DNA of 64,000 bases from JBBQVZ01 sp963695975 (GTDB lineage: Bacteria > Actinomycetota > UBA4738 > HRBIN12), in the NCBI GenBank assembly GCA_963695975.1, contig CAVOIB010000002.1:744001-808000 (forward strand), written 5' to 3'. Below are positions 61,450 through 64,000 of this stretch, piece by piece (position 1 is the stretch's first letter; the number at the start of each line of letters is the position of its first letter). The translations under genes and the position numbers were made by a program. A model generated the notes under the pieces. That model was not told where the DNA came from, ran no database searches, and saw nothing but the letters and a program-made list of their open reading frames with translations.

Positions 61450-62619
61450 TTATGCGCCGCCTTCCTGGAGGGTGACGTCGGTCGGCGTGTAGCTGTCACC
61501 GGTCGTGTCCACTCCCATGTCCTTCAGCTTGGCGAGCGCCTCCGTGACGATGTCGTTCGTCCACGCTCCGTCGGTCGGCGGCTTCGTCAGCACCGTGGCG
61601 CCTTCCAGGTTCGGCGTGTCCATCGCGATCTGGACCGTACGGTCCCACGCCGCCTGGTCGATCATGCCCACGCCACTCGCGGCGGGCCAGATCAGCTTGT
61701 TGATCTCGTTCATCTGCCACAGCTGGTGGCTGTCGCCGAGCTTCGAGCCCTTCGCCACGACGATATCGCGACACTCCTGGACGTTGTCCCGGCAGTAGGC
61801 CCAGCCCTGCAGCGAAGCCGTCACGAACCGCACCGCGATGTCGCGGTACGCTGCGTCGGACTCGAGCTTCCCGGCATCGGCCCAGATCGCGTCCTGGAGC
61901 ATGCCGACACCCTCGTCTTCGTACGAGACGACGTTCAGCTCATCCGGTGTATACAGCTTGCCCGTATCGGGGTTCACGGCCTCCAGCACCTGTGCGTACT
62001 CGTTGTAGGTCATCGCCTCGGCGGCGTCGATGTCGCCCGAGAGCAGGCCAAGCATGTCGAACTGCTGCTGGACGAGCGAGACGTCCTTGGCGGGATCCAA
62101 CCCCGCCTTCGCGAGCGCGGCGAAGATCTCGTACTCGTTGCCGAAGCCCCAGTTGCCGATCGTCTTGCCGGCGAAATCGGCCGGCGACGTGATCCCCTTG
62201 TCCTTGAACGAGACCTGCAACGTGCCGGAGCGCTGGAACACCTGCGCGATGTCCACGATGTTCGCTCCGGCCTCGCGGCTCGCGAGCGCCTTGGGAACCC
62301 ACGACAGTGCGAAGTCCACAGCGCCGTCCGCGAGTTGCTGCTGAGGCACGATGTCGACCCCTCCCTCGACGATCTGGACATCGAGGCACTGGTCCGTGTA
62401 GTACCCCTTGTCCTGAGCGGCGAAGTAGCCGGCGAACTGGGCCTGGATGAACCACTGCAGCTGAAGCTTGATCGAGTCGGGTGTGGTGCATCCGCCGCCG
62501 GAGGCGGTGCCTCCGTCGCTCGCACCTCCGCCACTGTCGTTGTTGTTGCTGCACGCCGCGCCCACGAGCGACAGTGCGATCGCGCCGACGATCACGAACC
62601 GGAACCGGTTCCCCCTCAT
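61450..62619 (-). CDS. NMT1/SsuA-like ABC transporter substrate-binding lipoprotein
   Basis: 389 residues from ATG 62619 (GGGGGAAG in front). Signal peptide with lipobox VGAAC at about residue 20, then SerGlyGly-rich linker. The domain begins IKLQLQWFIQAQFAGYFAAQDKGYYTDQ, the THI5/NMT1-like opening, with GGVDIVPQQQLADGAVDFALSWVPKALASREAG and KTIGNWGFGNEYEIFAALAKAGLDP. Close relatives bind hydroxymethylpyrimidine, nitriles/sulfonates or pyrimidine-type nutrients. Together with the next two genes it makes an importer; a pyrimidine precursor would suit the dihydropyrimidinase locus, but that lies 13 kb away. Confidence 0.85.
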   Translation of the reverse strand: MRGNRFRFVIVGAIALSLVGAACSNNNDSGGGASDGGTASGGGCTTPDSIKLQLQWFIQAQFAGYFAAQDKGYYTDQCLDVQIVEGGVDIVPQQQLADGAVDFALSWVPKALASREAGANIVDIAQVFQRSGTLQVSFKDKGITSPADFAGKTIGNWGFGNEYEIFAALAKAGLDPAKDVSLVQQQFDMLGLLSGDIDAAEAMTYNEYAQVLEAVNPDTGKLYTPDELNVVSYEDEGVGMLQDAIWADAGKLESDAAYRDIAVRFVTASLQGWAYCRDNVQECRDIVVAKGSKLGDSHQLWQMNEINKLIWPAASGVGMIDQAAWDRTVQIAMDTPNLEGATVLTKPPTDGAWTNDIVTEALAKLKDMGVDTTGDSYTPTDVTLQEGGA

Positions 62620-62701
62620 GACTTCCCCCTCCCCCCGGGACGACGGTCGCCCCGCAGATCTACGCCCGGGCGGCATCATGCCCTATCCGGCCATCGACGC
62701 G

Positions 62702-63505
62702 CTACGCGGTCGTGCGTGACTGCGTTCGCTGCCGGGCGGCGGGGCCGCCCGGCGTCGCGACCCGCTCCAACCCGACCGTGACCAGGTAGAACGTCAGGCC
62801 GAGCAGGCACGCTCCGAGCACGTACGCCCAGGCCGCGGCGTTCTTCGAGATCGCGATGCTCGCCACGATCCGGCTCCCCAGACCGTTCTGGCTCCCCCCG
62901 AAGTACTCCGAGACGAACGCCGTGATCACCGCGGCCGGGGCCGCGATCCTGAGCGCGGTGAACAGGTACGGGACGGCGTTCGGCACCCGGACCTTGCGAA
63001 GGATCGCCACCTCGGTGGCCGCGTAGGAGCGCATCAGTTCCAGCTGCGTCGGCCCGACCTCGCGGAGTCCCCTCGCCACGTTGACCAAGACGATGAAGTA
63101 GACGACGAGGGTGACCATCAGGCGCCTCGGGACCTCGCTCGTGATCGAGAACATGTTGTTAAACACCGCGACCAGCACGAAGATCGGAACCGCGTTCAGG
63201 GCGATCGCGAGCGGCGTCGCCAGGTCGTTCAGGAGACGGAACCGCGCCAGCATGAAGCTCATCGCGACGCCGAGCGCGGTCCCCACCAGCAGCCCGATCA
63301 GGGCATTCAGCCCCGACACCTTGGTGGCGTTCCAGATCAGATCCGTGTTCTGCGTGAACTCCTGCCATATCGAGGTCGGGGTCGGCAGGAAGTACGGCTG
63401 GAAGTCGAAGAGCTTCACCGCGAGCTCCCAGAGCGCCAGGAACGCGAGTCCGAAGACGACGGGCGGCCACAGGACCTGGAACACGGAGCGCGATGATCGC
63501 CTCAT
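62702..63505 (-). CDS. ABC transporter permease, SsuC/TauC/ThiX-type
   Basis: 267 residues, ATG overlapping the ATPase stop. Six helices; the EAA loop reads LMRSYAATEVAILRKVRVPNAVPYLFTALRIAAPAAVITAFVSEYFG, typical of the nitrate/sulfonate/taurine permease group. It should pair with the ATPase encoded upstream and the binding protein downstream. Confidence 0.9.
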   Translation of the reverse strand: MRRSSRSVFQVLWPPVVFGLAFLALWELAVKLFDFQPYFLPTPTSIWQEFTQNTDLIWNATKVSGLNALIGLLVGTALGVAMSFMLARFRLLNDLATPLAIALNAVPIFVLVAVFNNMFSITSEVPRRLMVTLVVYFIVLVNVARGLREVGPTQLELMRSYAATEVAILRKVRVPNAVPYLFTALRIAAPAAVITAFVSEYFGGSQNGLGSRIVASIAISKNAAAWAYVLGACLLGLTFYLVTVGLERVATPGGPAARQRTQSRTTA

Positions 63506-64000
63506 GGCTCCACCGCCGCCTCGTCCAGGTCGGGGACCGGCATCCCGCGGAGGGCCTCTCGCACCTCGGTGACCTTGCGGAAGAACGCCGGATCCTCGCG
63601 CGTATCGACGTCGCGCCGCGGTCCCAGGTCCACGTCGATCAGGGTCTTGATGCGCCCCGGACGCGGCGACATCACGACGACTCGCGTCGACAGGTAGACC
63701 GCCTCGGGGATCGAGTGCGTGACGAACACCACCGTCGTCTCCGTCTCACCGCAGATCCGCAGCAACTCGGACTGCATGTGCTCGCGGGTCATCTCATCCA
63801 ACGCGCCGAACGGCTCGTCCATCAGCAGGAGCGGGGGGTGCGCCGCGAGCGCCCTTGCGATCGCGGCGCGTTGCTGCATCCCGCCGGACAGCTGCCAGGG
63901 CAGATGATCGGCGAACTCCGGCAGCTTGACGAGCTCCAGCATCTCCAGCGCGCGTCGCCGTCGCTTCTCCTTGTCCCAGCCCTTGAGCTCCAGAGGCAGC
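63502..64000 (-). CDS. ABC transporter ATP-binding protein, SsuB/TauB-type (5' end outside window)
   Basis: The frame is open to the right window edge, so the N-terminal Walker A is missing from view. Visible parts: LSGGMQQRAAIARALAAHPPLLLMDEPFGALDEMTREHMQSELL (signature and Walker B), VVFVTHSIPEAVYLSTRVVVMS (H-loop). The C-terminus DPAFFRKVTEVREALRGM is typical of the nitrate/sulfonate ATPases. An internal ATG at 63942 is not the start. Stop overlaps the permease ATG. Confidence 0.9.
   Translation of the reverse strand, partial: LPLELKGWDKEKRRRRALEMLELVKLPEFADHLPWQLSGGMQQRAAIARALAAHPPLLLMDEPFGALDEMTREHMQSELLRICGETETTVVFVTHSIPEAVYLSTRVVVMSPRPGRIKTLIDVDLGPRRDVDTREDPAFFRKVTEVREALRGMPVPDLDEAAVEP

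Noticed and set aside
54703..62700. 15-base match cctatccggccatcg near 54703 and 62683 as a possible attachment-site pair around the xyl region
   Set aside because: A match of this length is expected by chance a few times in 64 kb, and no integrase or composition shift accompanies it.
1..64000. tRNA or rRNA genes, CRISPR arrays, transposases
   Set aside because: None was seen in the intergenic gaps by eye; a tRNAscan/Infernal run would settle it.

Overview
The window is a 64 kb piece of a GC-rich bacterial chromosome with dense gene packing, frequent GTG starts and many 4-base stop/start overlaps (ATGA, GTGA, TTGA). Gene content points to an uncultured Actinomycetota-like organism: a cobalamin-independent, soxDAGB-type sarcosine oxidase locus, an actinobacterial xylose isomerase with the H54/D57/E181/K183 layout, a DUF5808-like protein, SpoIID/LytB, and class III cyclases fused to hydrolase or SnoaL-like domains. 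A deep-branching actinobacterium or a GC-rich Chloroflexota would both fit; this is inference from gene style. No rRNA, tRNA, CRISPR array, insertion sequence or phage gene was recognised.

Layout. 1-3.5 kb: the 3' end of an arylsulfatase, then a cluster of class III nucleotide cyclase paralogs (a frameshifted relic, a truncated SnoaL-cyclase, and an intact hydrolase-cyclase with a ruined hydrolase active site), linked by a 24-bp direct repeat. 3.7-8.4 kb: a NatAB-like ABC exporter, small membrane proteins, a SpoIID/LytB lipoprotein. 8.8-13.4 kb: an MgtA-like P-type ATPase preceded by a possible structured leader with a small ORF, and an MFS exporter. 13.4-24 kb: one-carbon and methylated-amine catabolism (a dimethylglycine dehydrogenase-like protein divergent from soxDAGB, whose alpha subunit carries extra iron-sulfur cysteines), then a Ca2+-type P-type ATPase. 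24-27.3 kb: a three-gene ABC-2 exporter. 27.3-28.8 kb: GNAT / zinc ribbon / YbaK operon.

28.9-32.8 kb: a compact five-gene redox operon (exported small protein, ApbE, bis-heme ferric-reductase-like membrane protein with an outer beta-rich domain, NuoF-like flavoprotein, three-cysteine ferredoxin) that reads as a membrane electron-transfer complex and is the best candidate for a poorly described system. 32.8-42.1 kb: assorted genes including a beta-helix membrane protein, ArfB rescue factor, a HEAT-repeat/HD-GYP signalling pair that share an N-terminal domain, a membrane dipeptidase and a head GIN-domain lipoprotein.

42.5-51.2 kb: a Tat-type lipoprotein nitroreductase, a molybdenum hydroxylase (small, FAD and large subunits) divergent from a dihydropyrimidinase operon with two Gfo/Idh/MocA oxidoreductases and an SDR. 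51.2-61.4 kb: a xylose unit: xylB, a mutarotase-like gene and xylA on the minus strand, and xylF-xylH-xylG on the plus strand, separated by a creatinase-like M24 protein and a CRTAC1/FG-GAP protein. xylF shows an apparent one-base frameshift between its lipobox and mature domain, and a 14-bp hairpin lies between xylF and xylH. 61.4-64 kb: an NMT1/SsuA-like ABC importer (binding protein, permease, ATPase cut by the window end).
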